Below are positions 47,467 to 57,302 of a DNA stretch of 64,000 bases, piece by piece. A program made the translations under genes and the position numbers. The notes beneath the pieces are model-generated. The model searched no databases. It had not been told where the DNA came from and was given only the letters and a program-made list of their open reading frames with translations. Every line of letters begins with the position of its first letter. The stretch's first letter is position 1. The DNA is from Pseudoduganella umbonata (GTDB taxonomy: Bacteria > Pseudomonadota > Gammaproteobacteria > Burkholderiales > Burkholderiaceae_D), in NCBI RefSeq assembly GCF_014192225.1, contig NZ_JACHXS010000001.1:646440-710439 (forward strand). Direction: 5' to 3'.

Positions 47467-47955
47467 CTACAGCCGCAGTTCCCAGTAGCCCACATCGAGC
47501 CAGCGGCCGAACTTGAAGCCCACTTCTCCGAAGTGGGCAACTTTTTTGTACCCCAGTTTTTCATGCAGGGCCACGCTGGCATCGTTCGGCTGCGCGATCC
47601 CGGCGATCGCTAGGTGGCAGCCACGGGCGCGAAGGCGCTCGAGCAGGGCCAGGTACAGCGCCGTGCCATGGCCTTGTCGTTCGCTGCCCCGCGCCAGGTA
47701 GACGGAAGTCTCCACCGAAAAGCGGTAGGCATGCCGCACCCGCCATGCCGTAGCATACGCATAACCGGCGATGGCGCCGTCCGGCAGTTCCAGCACCAGC
47801 CATGGCAAAGCGCCATCCTGCACCGCGGCGATGCGTCCGCCCATGTCGCCGGCGGACACGGCCACCTCTTCGAAGCTGACGGTGGTGTCTTCGATATAAG
47901 GGTTGTAGATCGCGGCGATGGCTGCGGCATCGCCCGGCCGGGCCTCGCGGATCAA
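47467..47955 (-). CDS. GNAT acetyltransferase, phosphinothricin-acetyltransferase-like, TTG start
   Basis: 162 residues: IREARPGDAAAIAAIYNPYIEDTTVSFEE, then the acetyl-CoA loop SVYLARGSERQGHGTALYL and NDASVALHEKLGYKKVAHFGEVGFKFGRWLDVGYWEL. The domain starts right after the rlhA stop, and no ATG or GTG serves it; the TTG at 47955 overlaps that stop as TTGA, a four-base overlap that points to reinitiation after rlhA. Later ATGs would remove the first strand. It is the second Pat/Bar-type protein in the window (compare 35198). Substrate unknown. Confidence 0.85.
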   Translation of the reverse strand: MIREARPGDAAAIAAIYNPYIEDTTVSFEEVAVSAGDMGGRIAAVQDGALPWLVLELPDGAIAGYAYATAWRVRHAYRFSVETSVYLARGSERQGHGTALYLALLERLRARGCHLAIAGIAQPNDASVALHEKLGYKKVAHFGEVGFKFGRWLDVGYWELRL

Positions 47956-49922
47956 GCGCGCGGGCGCTGCTTGTGGAACACCAGCGGGCTGTACGGCACC
48001 GCCGATGGCGGCGGCGAATGCAGGATGCCCGGCTTCATCGCACCGACGACGTGCATCTCGCACGGCTTGCAGTCGAAGCGCAGCGTGTAGGTTTCGCTGC
48101 CCGAGACCAGCGTCATCGGTTCCGCCTTCACCTGGCCCTGCACACCCTGCACGCCCTTGGCCTGCTTCGGGCACAGGTTGAACGAGAAGCGCAGGCAGTG
48201 CTTGGTGATCATCAGCGGCACTTCGCCCGCCTCCTCGTGCGCCTCGTAGGCAGCGGCGATCATCTGCACGCCGTGCTTGTGATAGAACGCCCGCGCTTTT
48301 TCGTTGTAGACGTTGGCAAGGTAGGTCAGCTGCGTGTCCGGATAGACCGCCGGCGGTTCGGCCGGCGCCTTGCGCGGAGGACGCTGCCAGGCCGCCAGGC
48401 GGGCCGCCTCGTGGGCGGCGATCGCTTCGCGCCGCAGCGCATTGATCGCGCCGGACGGCACGAACCACGGCTGCGACAGCTTCAATTCGACACTGCCCGC
48501 CTGGAACATCGTGTTGCCCAGCTTGCCCAGGCTGGTGCGCAGTGCCGCCTCGGCCTGCGCCGCCTGCTGGGCGGGTTGCAGCGCCAGCGCCGTGGCCGTC
48601 GTGCTTGTGATGCCGTCCTCGTCGGTAACCGCCAGCGCCAGTCCTTCGGCATGCTCGGCCAGCACCAGGTGCACGGCCACCTTGCGGTCCGACGATTTCT
48701 TCGCCAGCGCCGCTTCCCACTGGTTGTCGCGGTTACGGTGGATCTCGGTGCCGACCTTCAGGCCGGTGAGGCTGGCCATCGGCTCGTTGGGAAAGACGCG
48801 CCAGCGCTGGCCCTCGTCGTTCTCGCCCAGTTTTTCCACCGTATTGGCCTGCACCCCGGCCGACGTGCGCTTGACCATGTAGTTCAGGCCGTCGCCGTTG
48901 GCCATCGGCGCATCGGTCAGCAGGTCGAAGTGGTCGCCGCCCAGCCGCGTCACGGTACCGAGCTTGACGCCCAGGTACTTCGGCGAATCGAACGCGCCGA
49001 TATCGTCCTGCCGGCCGCCGGCGAAGTAGTCGGTATGGCCGCGGTGGAAGTTCTTGTCCACGTCCGGCGTGAACATGACCTGCGTGCGGCCGCTCGACGC
49101 GCGCACGAATTCGGTACGGCGCTCCAGGATCTCGTCCAGCAGCAGCCGGTAATGGGCCGTGATGTTCTTCACATACCCCATGTCCTTGTAGCGGCCTTCG
49201 ATCTTGAAGGAACGGATGCCCGCATCGACCAGGGCTTCCAGGTTGCGGCTCTGGTCGTTGTCCTTCATCGACAGCAGGTGCTTGTCGTAGGCCACCACGC
49301 GGCCCTGGCCGTCGGACAGCGTGTACGGCAGCCGGCAGGCCTGCGAACAGTCGCCGCGGTTGGCGCTGCGGCCCGTGTCCGCATGCGAGATGTAGCACTG
49401 GCCGGAGAACGCCACGCACAGCGCGCCATGGATGAAGTACTCGAGCGGTGTGTCGACTTCGGCGCGGATCTTGCGGATCTGTTCGATCGTCAGTTCGCGC
49501 GCCAGCACCAGCTGGGAAAAGCCCACGTTGCCGAGGAACCTGGCCCGCTCGACGGTACGGATGTCGCATTGCGTGCTGGCATGCAGCTGGATCGGCGGCA
49601 GGTCCATTTCCAGCAGGCCCATGTCCTGGATGATCAACGCATCCACGCCCGCTTCGTACAGCTGCCAGATCTGCTTGCGAGCCAGCTCGAGCTCGCTGTC
49701 ATGCATGATCGTGTTCATCGTCACGAAGATGCGTGACCGGTAGCGGTGCGCGAACGCGGTCAGCGCGGCGATGTCTTCCAGGGGATTGCTCGCATTGTGG
49801 CGCGCGCCGAATGCCGGGCCGCCGATATAGACGGCGTCGGCGCCATGCAGGATGGCTTCGCGGCCGATCTCGGCGGTTTTGGCGGGCGACAGCAGTTCGA
49901 GTTCGTGGGCGAGGAGAGACAT
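47952..49922 (-). CDS. rlhA: U32-family 23S rRNA hydroxylase RlhA
   Basis: 656 residues, the long U32 type of E. coli RlhA (YdcP), which makes 5-hydroxycytidine at C2501 of 23S rRNA; the shorter TrhP type is about 450. U32 signature: LEYFIHGALCVAFSGQCYISH, then SANRGDCSQACRLPY, giving cysteines for an iron-sulphur centre. The C-terminal part adds KHCLRFSFNLCPKQ and RFDCKPCEM. These proteins are labelled peptidases for historical reasons. The downstream GNAT overlaps by four bases. Upstream lies 186 bp before the divergent yoaE. Confidence 0.9.
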   Translation of the reverse strand: MSLLAHELELLSPAKTAEIGREAILHGADAVYIGGPAFGARHNASNPLEDIAALTAFAHRYRSRIFVTMNTIMHDSELELARKQIWQLYEAGVDALIIQDMGLLEMDLPPIQLHASTQCDIRTVERARFLGNVGFSQLVLARELTIEQIRKIRAEVDTPLEYFIHGALCVAFSGQCYISHADTGRSANRGDCSQACRLPYTLSDGQGRVVAYDKHLLSMKDNDQSRNLEALVDAGIRSFKIEGRYKDMGYVKNITAHYRLLLDEILERRTEFVRASSGRTQVMFTPDVDKNFHRGHTDYFAGGRQDDIGAFDSPKYLGVKLGTVTRLGGDHFDLLTDAPMANGDGLNYMVKRTSAGVQANTVEKLGENDEGQRWRVFPNEPMASLTGLKVGTEIHRNRDNQWEAALAKKSSDRKVAVHLVLAEHAEGLALAVTDEDGITSTTATALALQPAQQAAQAEAALRTSLGKLGNTMFQAGSVELKLSQPWFVPSGAINALRREAIAAHEAARLAAWQRPPRKAPAEPPAVYPDTQLTYLANVYNEKARAFYHKHGVQMIAAAYEAHEEAGEVPLMITKHCLRFSFNLCPKQAKGVQGVQGQVKAEPMTLVSGSETYTLRFDCKPCEMHVVGAMKPGILHSPPPSAVPYSPLVFHKQRPRA

Positions 49923-50108
49923 GGTAAATCCTGGGTGGAGGGAAACGCGCCTGGGCGAAGGGGCAGATTATAGCTTTCCGGACCGGGGATGTCATCGCCG
50001 GCCTGACATCGCCACCCTCCCGAGCGGCCGCTGGGCGGCGCGTGCCGGGCTCGCCCATCCCGGCAATTCCCGTACACTTCCTGCATCGTCCGCCCCGGGA
50101 ACCCGCAC

Positions 50109-51662
50109 ATGGAATGGCTGTCCGACCCCAATATCTGGATTGGATTGCTGACGCTGATCGTACTGGAGATCGTGCTCGGCATCGACAACCTGATCTTCAT
50201 TGCGATCGTTGCCGAGAAAGTGCCGCCCCACCAGCGCGACAAGGCGCGATTGCTGGGGCTGTCGCTGGCGCTGCTGATGCGCCTCGGCCTGCTGAGCGTG
50301 ATTTCCTGGATCGTCACGCTCACCGAACCGCTGTTCACGGTCGGCGCGATGGCGTTTTCCGGGCGCGACCTGATCCTGCTGCTGGGCGGTATCTTTTTGC
50401 TGTTCAAGGCCACGATCGAGCTGCACGAGCGGGTCGAAGGGCAGGTCCACGCCAAGAGCGGGCCGGTCGCGTATGCCCGCTTTGCCGCCGTGGTCGGCCA
50501 GATCATCGTGCTCGACGCCGTGTTCTCGCTCGATTCCGTGATTACGGCGGTCGGCATGGTCGACGACCTGGCCGTGATGATCGCCGCCGTCATCGTGTCG
50601 ATGGCCGTGATGATGTTTTCCTCGAAGCCGCTGACGCGCTTCGTCAACGCCCACCCGACCGTGGTCGTGCTGTGCCTGTCGTTCCTGCTGATGATCGGCC
50701 TGTCGCTGATCGCCGAGGGCTTCGGCTTCCATATCCCGAAAGGCTACCTGTACGCGGCCATCGGCTTCTCGGTCGTGATCGAGGCGCTGAACCAGCTGGC
50801 GCGGCGCAATTTCGCGCGCCAGCAGGAACACCTGCCGCTGCGCGAACGCACCGCCAACGCCGTGCTGCGCATGATGGGCGAAACCACTGGCGACGGCACC
50901 GCCGAAGCGCCGGCAACCCAGGGCGAGCCGGTGGAGCAGCCCACGTTCGAGTCGGCCGAGCGCCACATGGTCAGCGGCGTACTCAGCCTGTCGCAGCGGC
51001 CGGTGCGCTCGATCATGACGCCCCGTTCCGATATCTCGTGGGTCGACCTGGACGACGATGCCGCTTCGGTCCGCGCCCAGCTGCTCGATGCGCCGCACAG
51101 CTTCTATCCGGCCGGCCGCGGCCAGCTGGACAATATCGTCGGCGTGGCGCGCGCGAAAGACGTGATCGCCGACCTGATGGACGGCGGCCATATCGACCCG
51201 GCGCGCAGCATCCGGCCGCCGATCGTGATGCCGGATACGGCCGGCGTGCTGCAGGTGATGGAAACGCTGAAGCGTTCGCACGGCCAGCTGGTGCTGATCG
51301 CCGACGAGTACGGCACCATCCAGGGCCTGGTGACGCCGATCGACATCCTCGAGGCGATCGCCGGCGAATTCCCGGACGAGGACGAACAGCCGGTGGTGCA
51401 GGCGCTCGGCGAGGGCCGCTGGCGCGTCGACGGCGGGGCGGACCTGCACCACCTGCAGCAGGTGCTGGAATCCGACGCGCTGGGCATCGCCACCGGCGAC
51501 TACACGTCGCTGGCCGGCTTCATGCTCGAGCGTTTCGGCACCTTGCCGCACGTCGGGCAGGTGCTGGCGCTGGACGACCTGCGGCTGGAAGTGGCGGAGG
51601 TGCGCGAACGCCGCATCACGTCGGTGCTGATCAGCCGCACCGGCGGGGAGGGAGAGGCCTGA
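50109..51662 (+). CDS. yoaE: TerC/CBS/CorC_HlyC membrane protein YoaE
   Basis: 517 residues: a TerC-type membrane domain with about seven segments (1-235; [17 protein letters not shown] [22 protein letters not shown] and [23 protein letters not shown], whose acidic residues are the family's metal/ion site), then a CBS pair (about 300-430, [42 protein letters not shown]) and a CorC/HlyC transporter-associated domain. TerC relatives export manganese or load metal onto secreted enzymes; the ion here is not proven. Confidence 0.9.
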   Translation: MEWLSDPNIWIGLLTLIVLEIVLGIDNLIFIAIVAEKVPPHQRDKARLLGLSLALLMRLGLLSVISWIVTLTEPLFTVGAMAFSGRDLILLLGGIFLLFKATIELHERVEGQVHAKSGPVAYARFAAVVGQIIVLDAVFSLDSVITAVGMVDDLAVMIAAVIVSMAVMMFSSKPLTRFVNAHPTVVVLCLSFLLMIGLSLIAEGFGFHIPKGYLYAAIGFSVVIEALNQLARRNFARQQEHLPLRERTANAVLRMMGETTGDGTAEAPATQGEPVEQPTFESAERHMVSGVLSLSQRPVRSIMTPRSDISWVDLDDDAASVRAQLLDAPHSFYPAGRGQLDNIVGVARAKDVIADLMDGGHIDPARSIRPPIVMPDTAGVLQVMETLKRSHGQLVLIADEYGTIQGLVTPIDILEAIAGEFPDEDEQPVVQALGEGRWRVDGGADLHHLQQVLESDALGIATGDYTSLAGFMLERFGTLPHVGQVLALDDLRLEVAEVRERRITSVLISRTGGEGEA

Positions 51663-51725
51663 GTGTCTCCAGGCACCTGGTCGTCCGTGCACCTGATCGG
51701 CTGTGCCCCCGGACGACGATCCCGC

Positions 51726-53174
51726 TCAGGGGATCTTGCGCCGCAGCGGCATCGGGACAGGTGTCTCCCGCGTCGGCATCGGCGCGCGGTCCGGCGGATT
51801 CAGTCCGGTGACGAGGTCGGCGATCCTGACCGACTGGCCGGTCTCGAAACACTGGTTGGCAGCGACCCCGATCAGGATCGACCAGGCGCCGGAGCGCTCG
51901 TCGGCCAGGCGCTTGTACTTGTCCGCCGGGGCGTTGCCGAAGATTTCCTCGAGCATCACGGCATCGCCGCCGCCGTGGCCGCCCGTGCCGGTCCAGGGTT
52001 CCACCTCGCGTGGCGCGCCGCGCAGCGGAATCACGCGGGTTTCCACGACATTGCTCTTGCTCTGCACTTCGCTGGCGCCAGCCGCGCCGACCTGCTCGAC
52101 GATCCGGTGTTCCAGGCGCCCCTTGGTGCCGTTGAAGGCCACGTGGTAGCCCTCCCACGCATCGTAGGCGGACAGTGCATAGGTCAGCTGTGTGCCATTG
52201 TCGTAGCGCACCATCACGTTCATCGTGTCTTCGATATTGATTTCCGGGCGCCACACGCACTGGTCGCGGTAGTAGCCGTCGTGCTTTTCGTTGTCCAGGT
52301 AGATTGCCTTCAGGCCGGGATCGGCCGCCAGGTCGAAGTAGAACGTGCATTTCTGCTTTTCCGGGCAGGTCAGGCAACGCTCGTGCGCGCCGGTCAGCCC
52401 CATGCGTTTCGCGGTGGCCGGGGTGTAGAACTGGCGCGAGCCGAACGCATGCACAAGCTCCGGCTGGGCACCCAGCCACCAGTTGACCAGGTCGAAGTGG
52501 TGGGTCGACTTGTGGATCATCAGCCCGCCGGACATGGCCTTGTTGCTGTGCCAGCGGCGGAAATAATCGGCGCCGTGGACGGTATTGAGCAGCCAGGTGA
52601 AATCGACCGACATCACGTCGCCGATCTCGCCGCTCATCAGGATGTCCTTCACCTGCGAGCGCGGCGGCGTGTAGCGGTAGTTGAACGTCACGCGGATGTG
52701 GCGGCCGGTGCGCTTGACGGCATCGAGGATGCGCTGCGCCTTTTCCGCCGTCGTCGTCATCGGCTTTTCCGTGATCACGTCGCAACCCGCTTCCAGCGCG
52801 CGCACGATGTATTCGTCGTGCTTCGCGTCGGGCGTCGTGACGATCACGTATTGCGGCTTCGTTTCGCGGATCATCCGGTCGAAATCGGCGGCCTGGTAGG
52901 CCGTCGGCTGGCTGGCGCCGGTAGCGGCGATGGTACGCACCGCGAGCGCGGCGCGGCCCGGATTGCTGTCGCAGATCGCCACGATCTCGTTGCCGTCGCG
53001 GTACTTGCCGGTAATTGCGCCGGTAAACATGCGCGCCCGCGAACCCACGCCGACAACCGCGTAGCGCTTGCGCGGGGTTGCGGCAAAGGCGCTTGTCGCC
53101 AGCATGATGCCGGCTGCGCCGGCGGCCTTCAGGACAGTGCGGCGATCGGTTGGGCCGGCATTGTTTTCGCTCAT
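51726..53174 (-). CDS. Tat-exported Gfo/Idh/MocA-family oxidoreductase
   Basis: 482 residues. The N-terminus carries a twin-arginine signal (DRRTVLKAAGAAGIMLATSAFAA). A Rossmann domain follows (YAVVGVGSRARMF, VTTPDAKHDEYIVRALEAGCDVITEKPMTTT with the conserved EKP lysine). The C-terminal substrate domain has SGGLMIHKSTHHFDLVNWWLG and an uncommon cysteine cluster, CLTCPEKQKC. Exported family members with bound NAD include glycosidases of family GH109; this may be similar, but the sugar is unknown. GGAGAC precedes ATG 53174. Confidence 0.85.
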   Translation of the reverse strand: MSENNAGPTDRRTVLKAAGAAGIMLATSAFAATPRKRYAVVGVGSRARMFTGAITGKYRDGNEIVAICDSNPGRAALAVRTIAATGASQPTAYQAADFDRMIRETKPQYVIVTTPDAKHDEYIVRALEAGCDVITEKPMTTTAEKAQRILDAVKRTGRHIRVTFNYRYTPPRSQVKDILMSGEIGDVMSVDFTWLLNTVHGADYFRRWHSNKAMSGGLMIHKSTHHFDLVNWWLGAQPELVHAFGSRQFYTPATAKRMGLTGAHERCLTCPEKQKCTFYFDLAADPGLKAIYLDNEKHDGYYRDQCVWRPEINIEDTMNVMVRYDNGTQLTYALSAYDAWEGYHVAFNGTKGRLEHRIVEQVGAAGASEVQSKSNVVETRVIPLRGAPREVEPWTGTGGHGGGDAVMLEEIFGNAPADKYKRLADERSGAWSILIGVAANQCFETGQSVRIADLVTGLNPPDRAPMPTRETPVPMPLRRKIP

Positions 53175-53286
53175 CGAAGTGTCTCCAATAATAGTGGTTG
53201 GGCAGCGCGCCACCACTCTTCTGGGGAGAGTTGATCGTTGGCGGCGGCTACGCCGATGGTAGGTCCAATCGATCTATGTGGCAAGA

Positions 53287-53303
53287 CCAGTTGAGTCAAC
53301 TGG
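53287..53303. promoter_or_regulatory. 17-bp palindrome upstream of hcp
   Basis: CCAGTTGA-G-TCAACTGG, perfect, in the 287-bp gap between the divergent Gfo/Idh and hcp genes, flanked by GGTCCAAT and GGACCAAT. The gap is clearly richer in A+T than the neighbours. It looks like an operator for a dimeric regulator; which gene it serves is open. Confidence 0.4.
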
Positions 53304-53461
53304 ACGGACCAATCATCTTCGTGATCGATCGGGCGTGGATCCACGGCATGGGCGGGACGCGATTGAAGTTTTCGCATGTTGAAGCTTGAATAACGATATC
53401 ATCATGCTTTGTAGGAATTTACTTACAGGCCTAGGAATTATCTTTATTTCTGGAGGTGTGG

Positions 53462-53854
53462 ATGGCGATGCACTCTTACCTGCGGATCGACGGCGTCCCG
53501 GGCGGTTCGACCAGCAGCGGTTACGAAGGATGGATCGCCTGCGATTCGGTCAGCTGGTCGCTGCGTCATGCGGGGGCAGGGCAGGGCCTGGCGGAGATCC
53601 GCTTCGTCAAGCCGAAGGACGCGGCGTCGCCGGTGCTGGAACGGCTCTGCATCAGCGCAACCCTGCTGCCCAGCGCGCGCTTCGATTTCGTGCGTGCCGC
53701 CACGGATGGCGAACCGGTCAAATGCTACGAGATCGAACTGGAGAACGTCACCGTGGCCAACGTGGCTTCCGGGCCGCGCGGCGAGGCGGCGACGCTGGAG
53801 ACGGTGGTCCTGACTTTCGCGCAGGCCCGGCTGACGGCTGTCGCGATGGGCTGA
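53462..53854 (+). CDS. orphan Hcp-family type VI secretion protein
   Basis: 130 residues of the Hcp family: HSYLRIDGVPGGSTSSGYEGWIACDSVSWSL and the C-terminal CYEIELENVTVANVASG..ATLETVVLTFAQARLT. Hcp forms hexameric rings that stack into the type VI inner tube and can carry effectors. No other type VI gene is in the window, so this is an isolated copy; the following gene encodes a phosphotransferase, not an effector. ATG 53462 has GGAGG at ideal distance; the leader is A+T-rich. A longer GTG start is less likely. Confidence 0.82.
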   Translation: MAMHSYLRIDGVPGGSTSSGYEGWIACDSVSWSLRHAGAGQGLAEIRFVKPKDAASPVLERLCISATLLPSARFDFVRAATDGEPVKCYEIELENVTVANVASGPRGEAATLETVVLTFAQARLTAVAMG

Positions 53855-53880
53855 CCGGCAGGAGCGGCTTATTTGGCAAG

Positions 53881-53913
53881 ATTATGGCGGGATTATGGCG
53901 GGATTATGGCGAA
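53881..53913. repeat. 11-bp tandem repeat containing the stop codon of the LTA-synthase-like gene
   Basis: attatggcggg at 53881 and 53892, then attatggcgaa at 53903. On the minus strand each reads CCATAATCCCG; the unit at 53903-53913 contains the gene's last Pro codon and TAA stop (53904-53906). Confidence 0.85.
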
Positions 53914-55934
53914 AGCCGGTAGCGCTGCTCGCGGTACAGCAGCGACGGCAGCATCACGTGCGCCATCGCGCGCTCCACCAGGGCTGCGGGCGGAGGAGAC
54001 GAGGCCAGGGTCAGCGCGCCGCTTGCGCGATCGTATCGCCCGGCCAGCGGCGCCTGCCCGGGCCGCAGGATCGTCGCCGAGTCGCCTTCCAGCCACGCGA
54101 AGGTGTTGTCGAACTGAAGCATCGCCCGGCCCGGCACTTCTCCGTCTATTCCGCTGTCAGTGCCGCTGTCGCGCGCCAGGTCGCGGCCGATCATCGGATG
54201 CTCGCTCGACACGCCCATCAGTGACAGCAGCGTCGGCCCCAGGTCGATCTGGCTGGCCAGCGTGCGGATCTGGCGGGGCTTCAGGTCGGCCCCGAGGATC
54301 AGGCCGGGAATGTGGAATTTGTTGATCGGCACGAGGCTGTCGCCGTACACGCGGTTGTCATGGTCCGCCACGATCAGGAACACCGTATCCTTCCAGTAGT
54401 CCTGCTGCTTGGCAGCCGTGATGAACTTCCCCAGGGCAAAGTCGGCATACTTGACCGCATTGTTGACACCCGCCTTGACGGGGTCGTGCAGGGTGATCTT
54501 GCCGTCAGGGAACTCGAACGGCTCGTGGTTCGACGAGGTGAAGACCAGGCTGAAGAACGGCTTGCCTTGCGCATGCAGGTATTTCAGCCGTTCCAGCGCG
54601 GTGTCGAACAGGTCTTCGTCGGACGCGCCCCAACTGCCCTCGAAGCGTGGATGCATGGCACGCCGGTCGACCACGCTCTGGAAACCGTTGCCTGTGAAGA
54701 AACCGCGCATATTGTCGAAATGCGCTTCGCCGCCATACACGAACTCGGTCTGGTAACCCTGCCGGCCCAGTCCCAGCGCCAGCGTATAGAAATTGCGCTG
54801 CGCCAGCGACAGCTTCACCACGCTGCGCGCCGGCGTGGGCGCATAGCCGGACACCACCGCTTCGATGCCGCGTACCGAGCGGGTGCCGGTGGCGTACAAC
54901 TGCTCGAACCACCACCCTTCGTCCTTCAGTTTTTCCAGCTCCGGCGTCACGGGCAGCCCGCCCAGCGATTTCACGAACGTGGCGCCCAGGCTTTCCTCGA
55001 GCACGATGACGAGGTTCAGCGGCCGGTCGCGCCGGTAGGCGGCCTGCTGGTGGTGCAGCGTGGGCAGTTCGGCCGACGGGAACCGGTAGCCATTCATCCA
55101 CGGCGCGGACCGGACCTCGGCCAGCACCCTGTCGCGCCCGATATCGCCGTAGATCTCGGACGAATGCGCTTCCTTGCGCATCGATCCGACAGCGTCGAGC
55201 ACCGACCAGGCGGAATTGATCACCAGCGAATTGACCAGTGCATCGCCGCTCAGCGCAAACAGGGCCGGGTTGGCCGGCCGGTGCGCGGTGGTCGAGCGGA
55301 TCTGCAGCGCCACCACTAGCAGCAGCAACGGCCACGTCAGCAGCAACCTGCGCGATGGCCACGAGACCATGTGGCGCGACGCGGCTTTCAGCACGCGGTG
55401 TACCAGGGCGGCGAGCAGCATGGTCACGACGACGGTGGCGAACAGGGCCAGGCGGTAGCCGTGCCACAGCGTGCCGAACACCTCGGCCGGATACGCCAGG
55501 TACTCGACGAACAGGCGGTTCGGCCGCATGTCGTACTGGAGGATGAACTGCGGCGTGGCCAGCTCCATGAAACCGATGAACACCAGTGCCGCGGTGGTCC
55601 ACCAGGCGGTCAGCGCGGTCCACAGACGTGCCGTCCGGCGGTGTGCCAGCAATGGCGCGAGCGCCAGCGGAATGGCCAGGAAATAGCCCAGCAGGATCAG
55701 GTCCGCCCGGATGCCCTGCACGAAGATGTCGCCCAGGACGCCGGCCGCCGCCACGCGCTCGCGCTGCCAGATCACCAGGGCGATGCGCGACAGTGACAGC
55801 AATGCCAGGCCGGCGGCCAGCAGGCAGAACAGGTTCAGGTAAGGACCTGTGCGCTGCCACCATCGAAGCGTGGCCCGGCCAGGGAAGGAAGGAGCGGGGC
55901 GGGAAGGGTAATCGCGGGCGTTTGCCTGGGTCAT
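53904..55934 (-). CDS. LTA-synthase-like sulfatase-fold phosphotransferase, membrane-bound
   Basis: 676 residues. Five membrane segments (about 30-240) are followed by a periplasmic alkaline-phosphatase/sulfatase domain. The nucleophile Thr is in YATGTRSVRGIEA, with metal ligands in VIVLEESLGATFV, FVYGGEAHFDNM and VADHDNRVY; SSNHEPFEFP is typical. Gram-negative relatives transfer phosphoglycerol to periplasmic glucans (OpgB-type) or phosphoethanolamine; which group applies is not decided. ATG 55934 is taken over an earlier one at 55988. Its 3' end lies in an 11-bp repeat. Confidence 0.87.
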   Translation of the reverse strand: MTQANARDYPSRPAPSFPGRATLRWWQRTGPYLNLFCLLAAGLALLSLSRIALVIWQRERVAAAGVLGDIFVQGIRADLILLGYFLAIPLALAPLLAHRRTARLWTALTAWWTTAALVFIGFMELATPQFILQYDMRPNRLFVEYLAYPAEVFGTLWHGYRLALFATVVVTMLLAALVHRVLKAASRHMVSWPSRRLLLTWPLLLLVVALQIRSTTAHRPANPALFALSGDALVNSLVINSAWSVLDAVGSMRKEAHSSEIYGDIGRDRVLAEVRSAPWMNGYRFPSAELPTLHHQQAAYRRDRPLNLVIVLEESLGATFVKSLGGLPVTPELEKLKDEGWWFEQLYATGTRSVRGIEAVVSGYAPTPARSVVKLSLAQRNFYTLALGLGRQGYQTEFVYGGEAHFDNMRGFFTGNGFQSVVDRRAMHPRFEGSWGASDEDLFDTALERLKYLHAQGKPFFSLVFTSSNHEPFEFPDGKITLHDPVKAGVNNAVKYADFALGKFITAAKQQDYWKDTVFLIVADHDNRVYGDSLVPINKFHIPGLILGADLKPRQIRTLASQIDLGPTLLSLMGVSSEHPMIGRDLARDSGTDSGIDGEVPGRAMLQFDNTFAWLEGDSATILRPGQAPLAGRYDRASGALTLASSPPPAALVERAMAHVMLPSLLYREQRYRLSP

Positions 55935-56087
55935 GGGGTCGATGCGGTCTGGGTGGCGGATGGGGCAGAAGCGTGGCGGCCTGCGCAAGCCAGCGCACTG
56001 TAGCGAAGCCGCTGTCGCGGTCCCGTTAAGCCAGGGTTAATTTCCCGTTAAAAGGCACCGCCGGCACATCACTGCCGGCACTTTTGC

Positions 56088-57302
56088 TCATCCGGATGAT
56101 TGTTCATCGGCGCACCGGTACCGGGAAGCGACGGTCAAAGGCCTGCGCAGCCAGCGGTCGCGCAGGCGCAGGCCGGGCCGTTCGACCGCCAGGTAGAGCA
56201 GGGCGGCCACCGCCACCGACACACTTGCGTAAATCAGCAGGGCGCTCGCCGGCGCCTGCCTGCCCACGTCCGGCAGCGCGGTATCGAGTGCCGCATACAC
56301 TGCCTTGTGCGTGAGGTACAGGCTGAAGGCCAGCACGGCCAGCGGCCGCACCCCCGGCAGGTGCTGGCGCCCGAGCCAGGTGCGCGGACTGGCAGCACCC
56401 ACCACCAGGCAGGCGCAGCCGAGCGCCACCACGGGAAACAGGAATACGGCGCCGGTGGCGCTGACCGGCTGCATGCGGGTGCAGCCGGCCACGATCGCGG
56501 CGCCCAGCGGGAGGAACAGCCATGCCCGGCACATCAGTCGCTCCCACCACGCTGGACGGAAGGCTCGCACCGCCGACAACATCACGCCTGCCAGCAAGCC
56601 ATCCAGGCGCGACCACGTGGGGTTATAGATCGTTGCGATGAACTGGCGCATGGCCGTGGCGGTATCCCCGGCGTCCAGGTACGGTGCCACCTGGTGCGAC
56701 CACAGCCAGGCCCGCAGTGCCATCCCCACGGCGACGATGCCGGCCGCCAGCGCCGCGACCAGCCAGCCGCGCGACCGGGCGGCGATCGACCAGGCCACGA
56801 CGGGGAACAGCAGGTAGAAATGTTCTTCGACGCACAGCGACCACGCATGGGAGTAGGCGGTTCCGCGTTCCCATTCGGGATGCAGGTTCAACGTAAATGT
56901 GAGGAACTTCCATGGTGCCTGCAGGTCACCGCCTTCGCGCCATTGCGGCAGCAGCACAGGCATCAGCAGATACAGCGCCAGCACCGTGTAATACGCTGGC
57001 AATATCCGGAACGCGCGGGAGAGCATGAACCGGCGCCAGCGCGGTGCGGCGCCCCGCGCGTATTCCCGCAGGACTTGCCAGCCGATCAGGTAGCCGCTGA
57101 GGACAAAGAACAGGTCGACGCCCATCCAGCCGTGTTCCACGAAAGCGGGCAGGGCAATGCCGTGGCTGCTGATGTGGTACAGCATGACCGCGGCAATCGC
57201 CAGGGCGCGCAGCAGGTCGATCCCGGGCGCACGCCCGGCATCATGATGCGAAAGCAGTCGTTCGCCTCGGTGGACGATGTTGTACGGGGCGGCGATGCGC
57301 AA
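56088..57302 (-). CDS. acyltransferase-3 (OafA/YrhL-type) membrane protein
   Basis: About 404 residues with ten or so membrane segments. Family marks: APGIDLLRALAIAAVMLYHISSHG at the start (catalytic-type His), GWMGVDLFFVLSGYLIG, RRFMLSRAFRILPAYY, and AWSLCVEEHFYLLFP. It O-acetylates surface or periplasmic sugars. The start is uncertain: the frame is open upstream to 57554, but that stretch is A+T-rich and lacks family sequence. TTG 57302 is the nearest start that keeps the first membrane helix. Confidence 0.82.
   Translation of the reverse strand: MRIAAPYNIVHRGERLLSHHDAGRAPGIDLLRALAIAAVMLYHISSHGIALPAFVEHGWMGVDLFFVLSGYLIGWQVLREYARGAAPRWRRFMLSRAFRILPAYYTVLALYLLMPVLLPQWREGGDLQAPWKFLTFTLNLHPEWERGTAYSHAWSLCVEEHFYLLFPVVAWSIAARSRGWLVAALAAGIVAVGMALRAWLWSHQVAPYLDAGDTATAMRQFIATIYNPTWSRLDGLLAGVMLSAVRAFRPAWWERLMCRAWLFLPLGAAIVAGCTRMQPVSATGAVFLFPVVALGCACLVVGAASPRTWLGRQHLPGVRPLAVLAFSLYLTHKAVYAALDTALPDVGRQAPASALLIYASVSVAVAALLYLAVERPGLRLRDRWLRRPLTVASRYRCADEQSSG

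Noticed and set aside
53198..53389. 63-codon plus-strand ORF upstream of hcp
   Set aside because: No ribosome-binding site, lies in an A+T-rich promoter region with a palindrome, and shows no domain.
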